A stretch of DNA of 64,000 bases from Prevotella nigrescens (GTDB lineage: Bacteria > Bacteroidota > Bacteroidia > Bacteroidales > Bacteroidaceae). Each line of letters opens with the position of its first letter. Position 1 is the first letter of the stretch. Of this stretch, positions 51,207 through 59,892 are shown one piece after another. The notes beneath the pieces are model-generated. The model made no database searches. It saw nothing but the letters and a program-made list of their open reading frames with translations, and was not told where the DNA came from. The position numbers were made by a program, and so were the translations under genes. The stretch spans positions 496,001 through 560,000 of the forward strand of contig NZ_CP133464.1 in NCBI RefSeq assembly GCF_031191185.1, read 5' to 3'.

Positions 51207-53210
51207 ATGGCACAAGAAGATGATTTAAGGGCATTGGGTAAGGTTATGGACTTTATGCGAGGTATATCGGTGATATTCCTCCTTATCAACTGTTATTGGT
51301 TCTGCTACGAGGCATTTCAGCAGTGGCACTTCACACTTGGTATCATCAATAAGATACTGATAAATTTCCAGCGAACGACGGGATTGTTTTCGTCTGTCCT
51401 CTGGACAAAACTCTTTTGCGTGGTTTTTCTTGCTCTCTCATGTTTGGGAACAAAGGGCGTGAAGGAAGAGAAAATCACGTGGCCGAAGATTTGGACGGTG
51501 CTTTTCTCTGGCTTTGTATTCTTCTTTCTCAACTGGTGGCTGTTGGCATTGCCCATAGGAAAAATTGGTGCAGCTTCGCTCTATATCTTTACGCTGTCTT
51601 TGGGCTATATCTGCCTGCTGATGGGTGGCGTATGGATGAGCCGACTGCTCAAAAACAACCTGATGGACGATGTGTTCAACACGGAAAATGAAAGCTTCAT
51701 GCAGGAAACCCGACTGATGGAGAATGAGTATTCTGTCAATCTGCCTACACGTTTTTACTATAAGAAGAAGTGGAACAAAGGTTGGATTAACGTGGTCAAT
51801 CCATTTCGTGCCTCGATGGTGCTGGGTACTCCGGGGTCGGGTAAATCTTACGCCATTGTGAACAACTATATCAAGCAACAGATTCGGAAAGGCTTTGCCA
51901 TGTATATCTATGATTACAAGTTTCCCGACCTTTCCGAGATTGCCTATAATCACCTGCTTCATCACTTGGATGCCTATAAGGTAAAGCCGCAGTTTTATGT
52001 TATCAACTTTGACGACCCACGCAGGTCTCATCGCTGCAATCCCATCAATCCTGCCTTTATGACGGACATATCCGATGCCTATGAGAGTGCCTACACCATC
52101 ATGCTCAATCTGAACCGCTCGTGGATTCAGAAACAGGGAGATTTCTTTGTGGAGTCACCAATCATTCTGCTGGCAGCCATCATCTGGTTTCTGAAGATAT
52201 ATGAGAACGGAAAGTATTGCACCTTCCCTCATGCCATTGAGTTTCTGAACCGCCCCTATGCACAGATATTCCCTATACTCACTTCCTACGATGAGCTTGC
52301 CAACTACCTTTCTCCTTTCATGGACGCTTGGGAGGGCGGAGCGCAAGACCAGTTGCAGGGACAGATAGCCAGTGCCAAGATACCGCTATCCCGTATGATA
52401 AGTCCGGCTCTCTATTGGGTGATGACAGGCGACGACTTCTCACTTGACATCAATAACCCTAATGAGCCGAAAGTGCTTGTCGTTGGAAATAATCCCGACC
52501 GTCAGAACATCTATTCGGCTGCTCTCGGTCTGTATAATAGCCGTATTGTGAAACTCATCAACAAGAAGAAGCAACTCAAATCCTCAGTGATTATTGACGA
52601 GCTTCCGACTATCTACTTTCGTGGATTAGACAACTTGATTGCCACAGCCCGAAGTAATAAGGTGGCAGTGTGCTTGGGCTTTCAGGACTTCTCGCAGCTT
52701 ACCCGCGACTATGGAGATAAGGAAAGTAAGGTGATTCAAAATACGGTGGGCAATGTTTTCTCTGGTCAAGTAGTAGGCGAAACTGCCAAGACATTGAGTG
52801 AGCGCTTTGGTAAGGTCTTGCAGCAACGGCAGTCCATGACCATCAATCGAAACGACAAATCAACCTCAATCTCCACTCAAATGGACAGTCTTATTCCGGC
52901 AAGTAAGATTTCCAACCTCACGCAAGGTATGTTCGTGGGGGCAGTGTCTGACAATTTTGACGAACGTATTGACCAAAAGATTTTCCATGCGGAGATAGTC
53001 GTGGATAGTGCCAAAATCTCCGCCGAGATGAAAGCCTATCAACCAATCCCTATAATCGCGGACTTTACAAACGAAGATGGCTCCGACAATCTCAAAGAGA
53101 CTATCGAAGCCAACTATAAACGTGTCAAACAAGAGATTATCTCACTTGTGGAATCGGAGAAGGAACGCATCAAGGCCGACCCGGCTCTTGTTCACTTGAC
53201 TAAGGAGTAG
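51207..53210 (+). CDS. mobC: Coupling protein MobC (VirD4/TraG-type ATPase)
   Basis: 667 residues. Two or more N-terminal membrane segments (VIFLLINCYWFCYEAF, LFSGFVFFFLNWWLLALPIG, LGYICLLMGGVWM), then a cytosolic ATPase with Walker A VLGTPGSGKSYAIVNN near residue 206 and Walker B SSVIIDELPTIYF near 459, and the DNA-contact segment ATARSNKVAVCLGFQDFSQL. Links the relaxase-DNA complex to the channel. Last recognisable gene of the element. Confidence 0.94.
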   Translation: MAQEDDLRALGKVMDFMRGISVIFLLINCYWFCYEAFQQWHFTLGIINKILINFQRTTGLFSSVLWTKLFCVVFLALSCLGTKGVKEEKITWPKIWTVLFSGFVFFFLNWWLLALPIGKIGAASLYIFTLSLGYICLLMGGVWMSRLLKNNLMDDVFNTENESFMQETRLMENEYSVNLPTRFYYKKKWNKGWINVVNPFRASMVLGTPGSGKSYAIVNNYIKQQIRKGFAMYIYDYKFPDLSEIAYNHLLHHLDAYKVKPQFYVINFDDPRRSHRCNPINPAFMTDISDAYESAYTIMLNLNRSWIQKQGDFFVESPIILLAAIIWFLKIYENGKYCTFPHAIEFLNRPYAQIFPILTSYDELANYLSPFMDAWEGGAQDQLQGQIASAKIPLSRMISPALYWVMTGDDFSLDINNPNEPKVLVVGNNPDRQNIYSAALGLYNSRIVKLINKKKQLKSSVIIDELPTIYFRGLDNLIATARSNKVAVCLGFQDFSQLTRDYGDKESKVIQNTVGNVFSGQVVGETAKTLSERFGKVLQQRQSMTINRNDKSTSISTQMDSLIPASKISNLTQGMFVGAVSDNFDERIDQKIFHAEIVVDSAKISAEMKAYQPIPIIADFTNEDGSDNLKETIEANYKRVKQEIISLVESEKERIKADPALVHLTKE

Positions 53211-53393
53211 ACCGTTTGCCAACCGATGTCTCAAAGCATCTGTTCCTTGCAAAGGTTTCCGAGAATAGATACCTTACCATTAGGAGGCTAAAGATTAATA
53301 TTCGAGAGAATATCTTTCGGACTGTATATGTACGTCATTTTTTTTATCATCGGGAGTGCAGCACCTGTTGCGCACCTCCCGAAGAAAATGGAT

Positions 53394-53600
53394 TTAATCA
53401 TCCCACAGCGATGACGGGCGGCGGCTCGGGGCGTCATAGTCATCGTCGTCCTCCTCGCCGTCAAAGAAGTTGTTGCCTTTCGAGAGTGCAGGCCCCGTGG
53501 CGGGATCTTCACTGATGCCCACGCTGAGGGAGCCGGCGAGGATAGAGTTTTCTAATGTGATGGGGACCACTTTGATTTCCGGTTTGATGTAATTGTTCAT
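53394..53600 (-). CDS. Small acidic protein, unknown
   Basis: 68 residues: MNNYIKPEIKVVPITLENSI, then AGSLSVGISEDPATGPALSK, NNFFDGEEDDDDYD and a final SSLWDD. Short proteins of this plan (basic-hydrophobic start, Gly/Ser middle, very acidic C-terminus ending in W and D) recur in Prevotella genomes near surface-protein genes. Function unknown; no signal peptide. It lies 129 bases past the GLUG protein stop on the same strand and may be in the same transcript. Confidence 0.65.
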   Translation of the reverse strand: MNNYIKPEIKVVPITLENSILAGSLSVGISEDPATGPALSKGNNFFDGEEDDDDYDAPSRRPSSLWDD

Positions 53601-53628
53601 TTTTTATTAATTAACTGTTTGTTTTAAA

Positions 53629-53712
53629 TCATCGGGGGGAGCGCACCGCCCGTTTCCGTGGGATTCGGAACGTGATGAATCACGCCCCTGCGGCGTGCCG
53701 CACCCCCGATGA
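53629..53712. repeat. Hairpin TCATCGGGGG/CCCCCGATGA with long loop
   Basis: Arms 53629-53638 and 53703-53712 flank a ~64-base GC-rich loop with inner inverted repeats. It directly follows the GLUG protein stop. No U-run on the minus side. Related hairpins occur at 53357-53390 and 59840-59879. Confidence 0.6.
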
Positions 53713-53728
53713 AGAGAGACTTCTTTTT

Positions 53729-56700
53729 TTATTTCACTACCACCTTGCGACCGTTGACGATATACACGCCGGTGGGAATCTGTCGGCGCACGCTGTCGTC
53801 GAGGCGGTCGGCCACGCGGCGGCCCTGCAGGTCATATACCGGACCGTTCTTCCCGTCTGTCGCACCGTCCGTCGTGCTGCCGATGCCCGTGGTCTCGCCG
53901 TCGAAGACGATGGAGAGCCGCTTGGCACCCTCATGGCTGTTGTAGCTGATGTAGGCGCGGTAGGCAGGCACCGTGACGGAGGGGTTGTTGGACGTTACCT
54001 TGTGGAACTGGCCGTCGGCTTGCAGGATGTAGGCGTGATCGGAAGTGAGCCACCAGTTCACCACGTCTTGCACCGCACCCTTGAAGTAGTAGTTGCCGGC
54101 AGATAGGACGATGCTGCTACGGTCGGCCTTCACCTGCAGGTTCTCTCCGCCGAGCTGTGGCACACCGTCAGCCACGAGCAGGTAGGGCCTGTAGGCTCCG
54201 AGCGTGCCGCTGACTTTCTCGAAGTGTACTGCGGTGCGGCTTTCCTGTCTGTCGGCAAGAGTGTAGGCCTTGAAGCCCTGCACGGGCAGCTCGTAGGGCA
54301 GGCAAAGCGTGGCCTTGCCGGCGGCGAGGGTGCGGTCGTAGGTAGCCTTCGTGGCGGTGAAGTCGAGCCCGATGGGCAGCGACTGTCCGTCGGTGAGGCG
54401 GAAGTCGTCGCACGTCCAGCCGTTGTTCTCCTTGTTATAATACACATAGTTCGGCTTCGCCTTGTCGGTCTCGCAGTAAAGGCCCGGCCACTCGCCCAGC
54501 ACCTGTGCCCAGTGGCAGCTGTCGGTACGGTCGCCTTGCAACTTCTTTGTCACCTCGCCGCTCTTGAGTTGCTTCTCGACTATCCGCTCACCCTGTGCCT
54601 TGCCGCAGGCGTTGAGGTAGTAGCAGTTCGTGACGGTGGCTTTGTCGGCGAAGGTGTGGCAGTCGTTGTTGGTGTTGTCCGCATTGTTCTCGCCGATGTA
54701 GAGGCAGTTGGTCAGGGTGCAGGTGCCATGCTGGGCATATACAAATCCGCCCATGCCTTTCTGTCCTGTGCCGGTCGTGGCGTTGATGTTGCCCTTGACG
54801 ACGCAGTCGGTAATGGTAACGTCACCTTTGTATATATAAGAAATCATGCCTGCCGCTCCGCAGACGTTATCGTTATGGCTGCTCGTGAGAGCGACGTCGC
54901 TGACGCAGTTCGAGATTGTGATGTTGCCATATGATTCATCAATCAATCCTGACAACCAGTTGTTTTTCGATACGATCTTCCCTTTGGTGCGCAGGTTGCG
55001 GATGGTTGCGCCATCTGCCGACCTGAAGGGGGCTAAGTTTTTACTGTCGCCGCCATTCCAGTCGAGCGTCAGCGTATGGTTCTGTCCGTCGAACGTGCCG
55101 GCGTACTTGTTAGCGTAGGTTCCCGCCATCACAATGTCCGAGCCGAGGTCCACGTCCTGCGTCAGCTTGGCGTTGAGGGTGGTCTGTCCGCTGTTTACGA
55201 GGTCGCAGAACGCTTTCCAGTCTTCCTTCGAGGCGATGTCGAAGGTGCCGGTCACGGTTACGTCCACGCTCTTGTCTTCCGTTACGGGCGTGTTGGCGGT
55301 GAAGTCGCCGAAGTTGAGCGCGTAAGTCATCTTAGGAATGTAGCCCGTGCCGAGGAGTTCCTCTGCTGTGGGCAGCGCGACGGTCTTTCCGCTGTTGGCA
55401 TAGCGCATTGCCTTTACCTCGTTGTTGAGGGTGAACTTCACCTCGTACACGTGCTTCGCGGCCTCGGCAGTGAGCTGCGGAATGGTGTCGGTGCCGAGCG
55501 TCTGTCCCCACACCTGAGACTCTCTGCCCTTCTGCAACTTATAGGCTACGTAGCCGTTCCTGAGCTGCGCCTTGGTTGCCGGCTCGCCCTGTGTCTTGCC
55601 GCAGGGGTTGAGGTAGTGGCAGTTGTTGAGGGTGAGGGTAGCTTTGGTGTCAGAGTCCGAGGCAAAGGTGTAGCCTCCGCTGGCGTTGTTCGTGCCGGCG
55701 TAGAGGCAGTTGTTCATGATGCAGCTGCCGTGCTGAATAAATACGAAGCCGCCCATGCCTTTCTGCCCTTTCTCGGTGGTGGCGTTGATCGAGCCCTTGA
55801 CGAGGCAGTCGCTGATGGTAATGCGGCCACTGGAGTATATATAGCAAATCAGGCCCGCAGCGTCGCATGAGGCATTGGCATAGCTGGTCGTGAGGTTCAC
55901 ATTGCTCACGCAGCCCGTGACGGTGTTTTCGCCAGTCGCTTCGTCGATCAGTCCCGACAGGTAGTAACCGTTCGACCGGATGGAGCCTTCGGTGCGCAGG
56001 TTCTTGATGGTGGAGCCCTTCACTCTCCCGAAGGGGGCGACGTCGTTGGTCGAGCCGGCATCCCAGTTGACGGTGAGCACGTGGTTCTGCCCGTCGAACG
56101 TGCCGCCATAAGGACTATTGGAAGTTCCCACCTTCGCGATGTCCTCGCCGAGGTCGACGTCCTTGGTCATCTTGGCGTCAATGGCGTTCTGTCCGCCGTT
56201 CACGAGGTCGCAGAACGCCTTCCAGTCTTCCTTCGAGGCGATTTCGTAGTAGTCTTTTTTGTTGAAGGTTACTGCCACGGTCCGGTCGGTGTTGACGGTG
56301 GTTGAGCCGTTGAAGCCGCCCTCAAAGGCGATGGCATAATAATGATGAGGGTTGTAGCCCGTGCCTAAGAGGTCTTTTGCGGTAAAGGTGGGCAGACCGC
56401 CGTGGATGCTCTGCCCGTTGGTGGCATAGCGCGTGGCTACTTCTTTGCCGTTGTAGGTGAACTTCACCTCGTACACCCGTTTCGTGGCGTCGGTGGTGGG
56501 CAGCGGCTCGTTGTCGGTGCCGAGGGTCTGTCCCCACACCTGCGACTCTCTGCCCTTCTGCAACTTATAGGCTACGTAGCCGTTCCTGAGCTGCGCCTCG
56601 GTGATCTTATCGCCCTGCGCTTTGCCGCAGGTGTTGAGGTAGTAGCAGTCGGTGAAGGTGGCGCTGATGCCTTTTTCCGTGCCGAAGGTGTAGCTGTAGT

Positions 56701-57397
56701 TGGGGGCGTTGTTCGTGCCGACGTAGAGGCAGCGAGTCAGCGTGTAGGTGCCATTATTATAAGAGACAAAGCCGGCCATATATCTCTCGCTTTCATCCGC
56801 ATTGTCGGTGATGCTGCCTTTGACGAGGCAGTCGGTGATATGAACCGAGGCATCGCGGGCTACAGCTTGAACCATGCCCGCGGCGCGGGATGCATCCGAA
56901 CCACTGCCCCCCGTGATGTCCACGTCGCTGATGCAGCCCGTGAGGGTGGTGGTGCCAAAGGCTCCATAAACCATTCCGGACGAGCAGTCACCCTTCGTCG
57001 TGATCTTCCCTTGGGTGCGCAGGTTCTTGATCGTGGCGTCCTTCACATACTTGAAGGGGGCTATACAGTCTCTGGAGCCGGCATCCCAGGAGAACGAGAG
57101 CGTATGTCCCTGTCCGTCGAACGTGCCAGTGTAATAGTAAAAAGAGTTATAGTTATAGGGGTGTTCTCTTCCTGCCATCACAATGTCCGAGCCGAGGTCC
57201 ACGTCCTGCGTCAGCTTGACGTTGAGGGTGGTCTGTCCGCTGTTCACCCGATTGCAAAACGTTTTCCAGTCTTCTTTCGATGCAATCGTAATGGTCTCGC
57301 TCTCGTTTCCGGAGCTGCCCTGCGCCCACGCCGGCATCGTCAGCACGAGGGCAAGCAAGAAGAGGCTGAGCCTCTCGATTAAATTTTTTGTTTTCAT
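53729..57397 (-). CDS. Secreted GLUG/beta-helix-like surface protein, copy 1
   Basis: 1222 residues. Signal peptide MKTKNLIERLSLFLLALVLT followed by MPAWAQ. Three modules each start with (I)ASKEDWKxFCxxVNxGQ (near residues 38, 385 and 710) and contain DVDLGxDI, GTFDGQNHTL and IKNLRTxG, the pattern of GLUG-motif/right-handed beta-helix proteins. The C-terminus has a beta-sandwich region and ends GPVYDLQGRRVADRLDD then IPTGVYIVNGRKVVVK, as in type IX secretion-sorted proteins. Probable cell-surface adhesin or carbohydrate-binding protein; role unknown. Higher G+C than the core. Paralogue of the gene at 59893-63561. Confidence 0.85.
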   Translation of the reverse strand: MKTKNLIERLSLFLLALVLTMPAWAQGSSGNESETITIASKEDWKTFCNRVNSGQTTLNVKLTQDVDLGSDIVMAGREHPYNYNSFYYYTGTFDGQGHTLSFSWDAGSRDCIAPFKYVKDATIKNLRTQGKITTKGDCSSGMVYGAFGTTTLTGCISDVDITGGSGSDASRAAGMVQAVARDASVHITDCLVKGSITDNADESERYMAGFVSYNNGTYTLTRCLYVGTNNAPNYSYTFGTEKGISATFTDCYYLNTCGKAQGDKITEAQLRNGYVAYKLQKGRESQVWGQTLGTDNEPLPTTDATKRVYEVKFTYNGKEVATRYATNGQSIHGGLPTFTAKDLLGTGYNPHHYYAIAFEGGFNGSTTVNTDRTVAVTFNKKDYYEIASKEDWKAFCDLVNGGQNAIDAKMTKDVDLGEDIAKVGTSNSPYGGTFDGQNHVLTVNWDAGSTNDVAPFGRVKGSTIKNLRTEGSIRSNGYYLSGLIDEATGENTVTGCVSNVNLTTSYANASCDAAGLICYIYSSGRITISDCLVKGSINATTEKGQKGMGGFVFIQHGSCIMNNCLYAGTNNASGGYTFASDSDTKATLTLNNCHYLNPCGKTQGEPATKAQLRNGYVAYKLQKGRESQVWGQTLGTDTIPQLTAEAAKHVYEVKFTLNNEVKAMRYANSGKTVALPTAEELLGTGYIPKMTYALNFGDFTANTPVTEDKSVDVTVTGTFDIASKEDWKAFCDLVNSGQTTLNAKLTQDVDLGSDIVMAGTYANKYAGTFDGQNHTLTLDWNGGDSKNLAPFRSADGATIRNLRTKGKIVSKNNWLSGLIDESYGNITISNCVSDVALTSSHNDNVCGAAGMISYIYKGDVTITDCVVKGNINATTGTGQKGMGGFVYAQHGTCTLTNCLYIGENNADNTNNDCHTFADKATVTNCYYLNACGKAQGERIVEKQLKSGEVTKKLQGDRTDSCHWAQVLGEWPGLYCETDKAKPNYVYYNKENNGWTCDDFRLTDGQSLPIGLDFTATKATYDRTLAAGKATLCLPYELPVQGFKAYTLADRQESRTAVHFEKVSGTLGAYRPYLLVADGVPQLGGENLQVKADRSSIVLSAGNYYFKGAVQDVVNWWLTSDHAYILQADGQFHKVTSNNPSVTVPAYRAYISYNSHEGAKRLSIVFDGETTGIGSTTDGATDGKNGPVYDLQGRRVADRLDDSVRRQIPTGVYIVNGRKVVVK

Positions 57398-57427
57398 TTT
57401 GCTTATTATTTTGGTAAAAGTTTTGTT

Positions 57428-58243
57428 TTATGAATTCTCGTCCGCTGCCGTAAGCGTGTCGGCCGTGCGGGCGGTCGTCGTGTTGTCGCCGCCGTACTTC
57501 TCGGGTCGGTCGTCGTCCTTTTTCTTGCCGCGCGTCATCACCTGCTCCTTGTAGCGCTTGATGTTGGCGTTGAGGTAGTTGATGAGCGGCGTGAGGCTCT
57601 TCTCGGTGCCCACCACGGCCATGGCGTTGATCAGGCGCACGGTGTCCAGATAGGCCTCGTCGCTTGCCAAGCGTGCCTTGCGCAGCGCGCCGGCTATCTG
57701 CTGCGAGCGATCGTCGGTGCGGGTGGCGAGCAGTTCTTCCACCGTGTCGTTGGCTGCCCTGAGGGCGTCGACGTAGGGTTTCAGACCGAGCAGCTGCACC
57801 TGTGGGGCCAACTTGTAGTCGAGGTCGGCCACGAGGTTCATCATCCGCGAGGTTTCGCGTTCGAGCTGCATATCGGGGTCGATGTTGTAGTCCTTGAGGT
57901 GCTGCCACAGGTCGGCGGCCGCCTCGGCCATTTTCGCCACGGGCATGCGCAGCATTCCCTTCACGGCGGTGCGGTAGCCTCGGAAAATGGAGTCGCGCTC
58001 GCGGTCCTTGGCGGCAATCTGTTCGGTGTATTGGCTTTTCTTGGAGAGGATGAGGCGTTCGTCTTCCTCCTTCACGGCTTCCTTGAGGGCTTTCACGGCG
58101 GTTTGTATTCTCGCCACGGTTTTTGCCCCCTCGTCTTCTTCTATCACATTCTCCACGTCCTTCATATAGATGAAGTGAGCGTCGTTGGTCAGGCTGTGCA
58201 AGTCAATGGTACCAACCTGAGCCACTTTGCTTTCGTTTGCCAT
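57428..58243 (-). CDS. DUF6261 family protein
   Basis: 271 residues from the ATG at 58241-58243 (MANESKVAQVGTIDLHSLTN); the upstream part of the frame comes from tandem repeats and is not used. All-helical: KTVARIQTAVKALKEAVKEE, DSIFRGYRTAVKGMLRMPVA, ALRAANDTVEELLATRTDDR and, near the end, LNANIKRYKEQVMTRGKKK. DUF6261 is a Bacteroidales family of unknown function; no signal peptide. It sits 30 bases before the GLUG copy 1 start on the same strand. Confidence 0.82.
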   Translation of the reverse strand: MANESKVAQVGTIDLHSLTNDAHFIYMKDVENVIEEDEGAKTVARIQTAVKALKEAVKEEDERLILSKKSQYTEQIAAKDRERDSIFRGYRTAVKGMLRMPVAKMAEAAADLWQHLKDYNIDPDMQLERETSRMMNLVADLDYKLAPQVQLLGLKPYVDALRAANDTVEELLATRTDDRSQQIAGALRKARLASDEAYLDTVRLINAMAVVGTEKSLTPLINYLNANIKRYKEQVMTRGKKKDDDRPEKYGGDNTTTARTADTLTAADENS

Positions 58244-58354
58244 AATAAATTCTTTTTTTTTGATTAAATGATTAAAAATGATTTCTTGTTTTTTGTCCCC
58301 TCGTTTGCCGGGGCGTTTGCCGAGCTTCGGAAAGTCTGCCGTCGTTTGCCTTGG

Positions 58355-58496
58355 CGTTTGCCGAACTTCGGCATTTAACATCCGTTATGCCTTGACGTTT
58401 GTCGAGCTTCGGCATTTAACATCCGTTACGCCTTGACGTTTGCCGAACCTCGGCATTTAACATCCGTTACGCCTTGACGTTTGCCGAACCTCGGCA
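58355..58496. repeat. 41-bp tandem repeat, 3.5 units
   Basis: Units at 58355-58395, 58396-58436, 58437-58477 and a partial fourth. Each contains CGTTTGCCGAAC(T/C)TCGGC followed by ATTTAACATCCGTTA(C/T)GCC. The GCCGAA/TTCGGC core can form a hairpin in every unit. Located between DUF6261 and the 120-bp repeats, 5' of DUF6261 on its strand. Confidence 0.85.
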
Positions 58497-58636
58497 AGGC
58501 TGTCGGCGTTTGTAGGAATGTTTTTTGAGAGGCCGGAAAGCCTGCCGGCATTTGCCGTTTTTCATCTTATTATACATATAGTTGCGTATTATCGGGCGGC
58601 CCGCCCGTTAGCGTGGGGTTCGGATGACTATTGTGA

Positions 58637-59026
58637 GGACACTCTTTTCCAGTCGGCTGCGCCGAGAAATTTCACAAATCTTTCCAAATCTTCCAAATCT
58701 TTTTTCATCTACATTTATTTGTTCTATTTGTTCAGATTTGTAAGATTTCTGTCCGCAGGACACTCCTTCCAGTCGGCTGCGCCGAGAAATTTCACAAATC
58801 TTTCCAAATCTTCCAAATCTTTTTTCATCTACATTTATTTGTTCTATTTGTTCAGATTTGTAAGATTTCTGTCCGCAGGACACTCCTTCCAGTCGGCTGC
58901 GCCGAGAAATTTCACAAATCTTTCCAAATCTTCCAAATCTTTTTTCATCTACATTTATTTGTTCTATTTGTTCAGATTTGTAAGATTTCTGTCCGCAGGA
59001 CACTCCTTCCAGTCGGCTGCGCCGAG
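58637..59026. repeat. 120-bp tandem repeat, 3.25 almost identical units
   Basis: Exact 120-base period: the segments starting 58681, 58801 and 58921 are identical over 60 bases, and so are those at 58741 and 58861. Each unit has CAGTCGGCTGCGCCGAG, then a T/C-rich stretch with CAAATCTTTCCAAATCTTCC and GTTCTATTTGTTCAGATTTG. Because 120 is divisible by 3, frames stay open (a 146-codon minus frame repeats RRSRLEGVSCGQKSYKSEQI), but this is probably not translated. Confidence 0.95.
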
Positions 59027-59049
59027 TAAATCTTTCCAAATCCTCCATT

Positions 59050-59475
59050 TTACATAAGCTTGATTTTATCTATTTCTCCTGTGACTTCGTTGCGGTGATA
59101 CCATTCAGAATACAAACCATCAGGACTGAAATTTATCAGCATACCATAAGGTAGGTGGGTCAGGTTCATATAGTTCCAAAGCTGACGACGATGAGGAGTG
59201 TCAACGTGGTTAATTGCTTTCAGTTCTATAATGATATTTCCGTTTACCACCAAATCCATTCTATAGGTTTGCTCAAGTCTGACGGTTTTCCAATAGATGG
59301 GAAGCATAACCTGTTGTTCTACCTTGAATCCTTTCTGTTCCAGCAAGTATTTCAATGCCGCCTCATAGGCAGATTCTAACAGACCATGGTGATATTCGCG
59401 GTGCACACGCATAGCCTCTCCGGTTATCTCACAGAAGAACTCATACTTCTTGTTATGTCTGTCTATCAAATTCAT
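59050..59475 (-). CDS. GxxExxY protein
   Basis: 141 residues of the GxxExxY family (TIGR04256-type). The name-giving motif is seen as HGLLESAYEAALKYLL (about residues 30-45). The acidic and lysine positions YRMDLVVNGNIIIELKAINH (about 91-110) fit the D-(x)n-E-x-K core of PD-(D/E)XK-like nucleases, which has been proposed for the family. Function unknown; stand-alone, no signal peptide. It is flanked on both sides by copies of the local repeat family. Confidence 0.9.
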   Translation of the reverse strand: MNLIDRHNKKYEFFCEITGEAMRVHREYHHGLLESAYEAALKYLLEQKGFKVEQQVMLPIYWKTVRLEQTYRMDLVVNGNIIIELKAINHVDTPHRRQLWNYMNLTHLPYGMLINFSPDGLYSEWYHRNEVTGEIDKIKLM

Positions 59476-59519
59476 GCTATTCCTTTTCTATTTGTTCGAT
59501 TTGTCCCGATTTGTAACGT

Positions 59520-59740
59520 GAGGCACACTCTTTTTCAGTCGGCTTCGCCGAGACGAGTTGATGAGCCGTCAGGCGAATAAATTCCACACGGGTTGTTGAG
59601 CGTCAGCGAAAAAATCTTTCCAAATCCTACAAATATTTTTTATCATTACCTATTTGTTCTATTTGTCTTGATTTGTAGGATTTCTGTGCCGGGAGGCACA
59701 CTCCTACAGTCGGCTTCACCGAGAAATTATACAAATCTTC
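59520..59740. repeat. Dispersed relatives of the 120-bp repeat
   Basis: Two diverged copies: about 59520-59580 (AGGCACACTC, CAGTCGGCTTCGCCGAGACG) and about 59620-59740 (CTTTCCAAATCCTACAAATA, TTGTTCTATTTGTC, TTGTAGGATTTCTGTGCC, CAGTCGGCTTCACCGAG). They fill the gap between the GxxExxY gene and the DUF6261 fragment. Confidence 0.8.
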
Positions 59741-59749
59741 CGATTCATC

Positions 59750-59801
59750 TTTCTTCGTTCGCGTCATCACCTGCTCCTTGTAGCGCTTGATGTCGGCGTT
59801 T
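59750..59801 (-). pseudogene. Fragment of a DUF6261 gene
   Basis: About 50 bases encode NADIKRYKEQVMTR on the minus strand, matching the C-terminal LNANIKRYKEQVMTRGKKK of the intact DUF6261 gene (57428-58243). At nucleotide level it is nearly identical (one substitution in about 40). The rest of the gene is missing, and the fragment runs into repeat sequence. A remnant of a second DUF6261 copy. Confidence 0.75.
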
Positions 59802-59839
59802 GTCGTTTTCACCTTATTATATATATAGGGTTGCGGGGT

Positions 59840-59879
59840 ATCGGGGGAGCACACCGCCTGTGGGCGAGCGCCCCCCGAT
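59840..59879. repeat. Hairpin ATCGGGGG/CCCCCGAT
   Basis: Arms 59840-59847 and 59872-59879 with a 24-base GC-rich loop, just past the stop of the second GLUG protein. Same kind as the structure after the first copy. Confidence 0.65.
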
Positions 59880-59892
59880 AAGAAGAGAGACA

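Larger units (their letters stand above)
29575..53210. mobile_element. CTnDOT-like integrative conjugative element (right edge uncertain)
   Basis: A contiguous block with an integrase next to tRNA-Ser, a Bacteroidetes tra gene set in the usual reversed order (Q to A from left to right on the minus strand), and divergent mob genes on the plus strand. No antibiotic-resistance gene and no rteABC regulators were seen, so it resembles a compact CTnDOT relative. The left edge lies between 29575 and about 29800. A repeat of the tRNA-Ser 3' end marking attR was not found up to 64 kb. The edge given here is the end of the last recognisable element gene. Confidence 0.85.

Noticed and set aside
53211..53393. 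Attachment site attR directly after mobC
   Set aside because: No match to the tRNA-Ser 3' end or to the left repeats was found. A TTTGC-containing box there is in the opposite orientation to the left-hand sequence.
53672..54934. Plus-strand frames of 144 and 236 codons opposite GLUG copy 1
   Set aside because: Val/Gly-rich antisense frames caused by high G+C and repeats; the minus strand has the signal peptide and sorting domain.
58355..59026. CRISPR array
   Set aside because: Units are contiguous with no variable spacers of constant length, and no cas gene is in the window.
58608..59048. 146-codon protein made of 40-residue repeats
   Set aside because: It is the translation of the 120-bp tandem repeat, which stays open because its period is a multiple of three. 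Similar sequence elsewhere is out of frame or non-coding.
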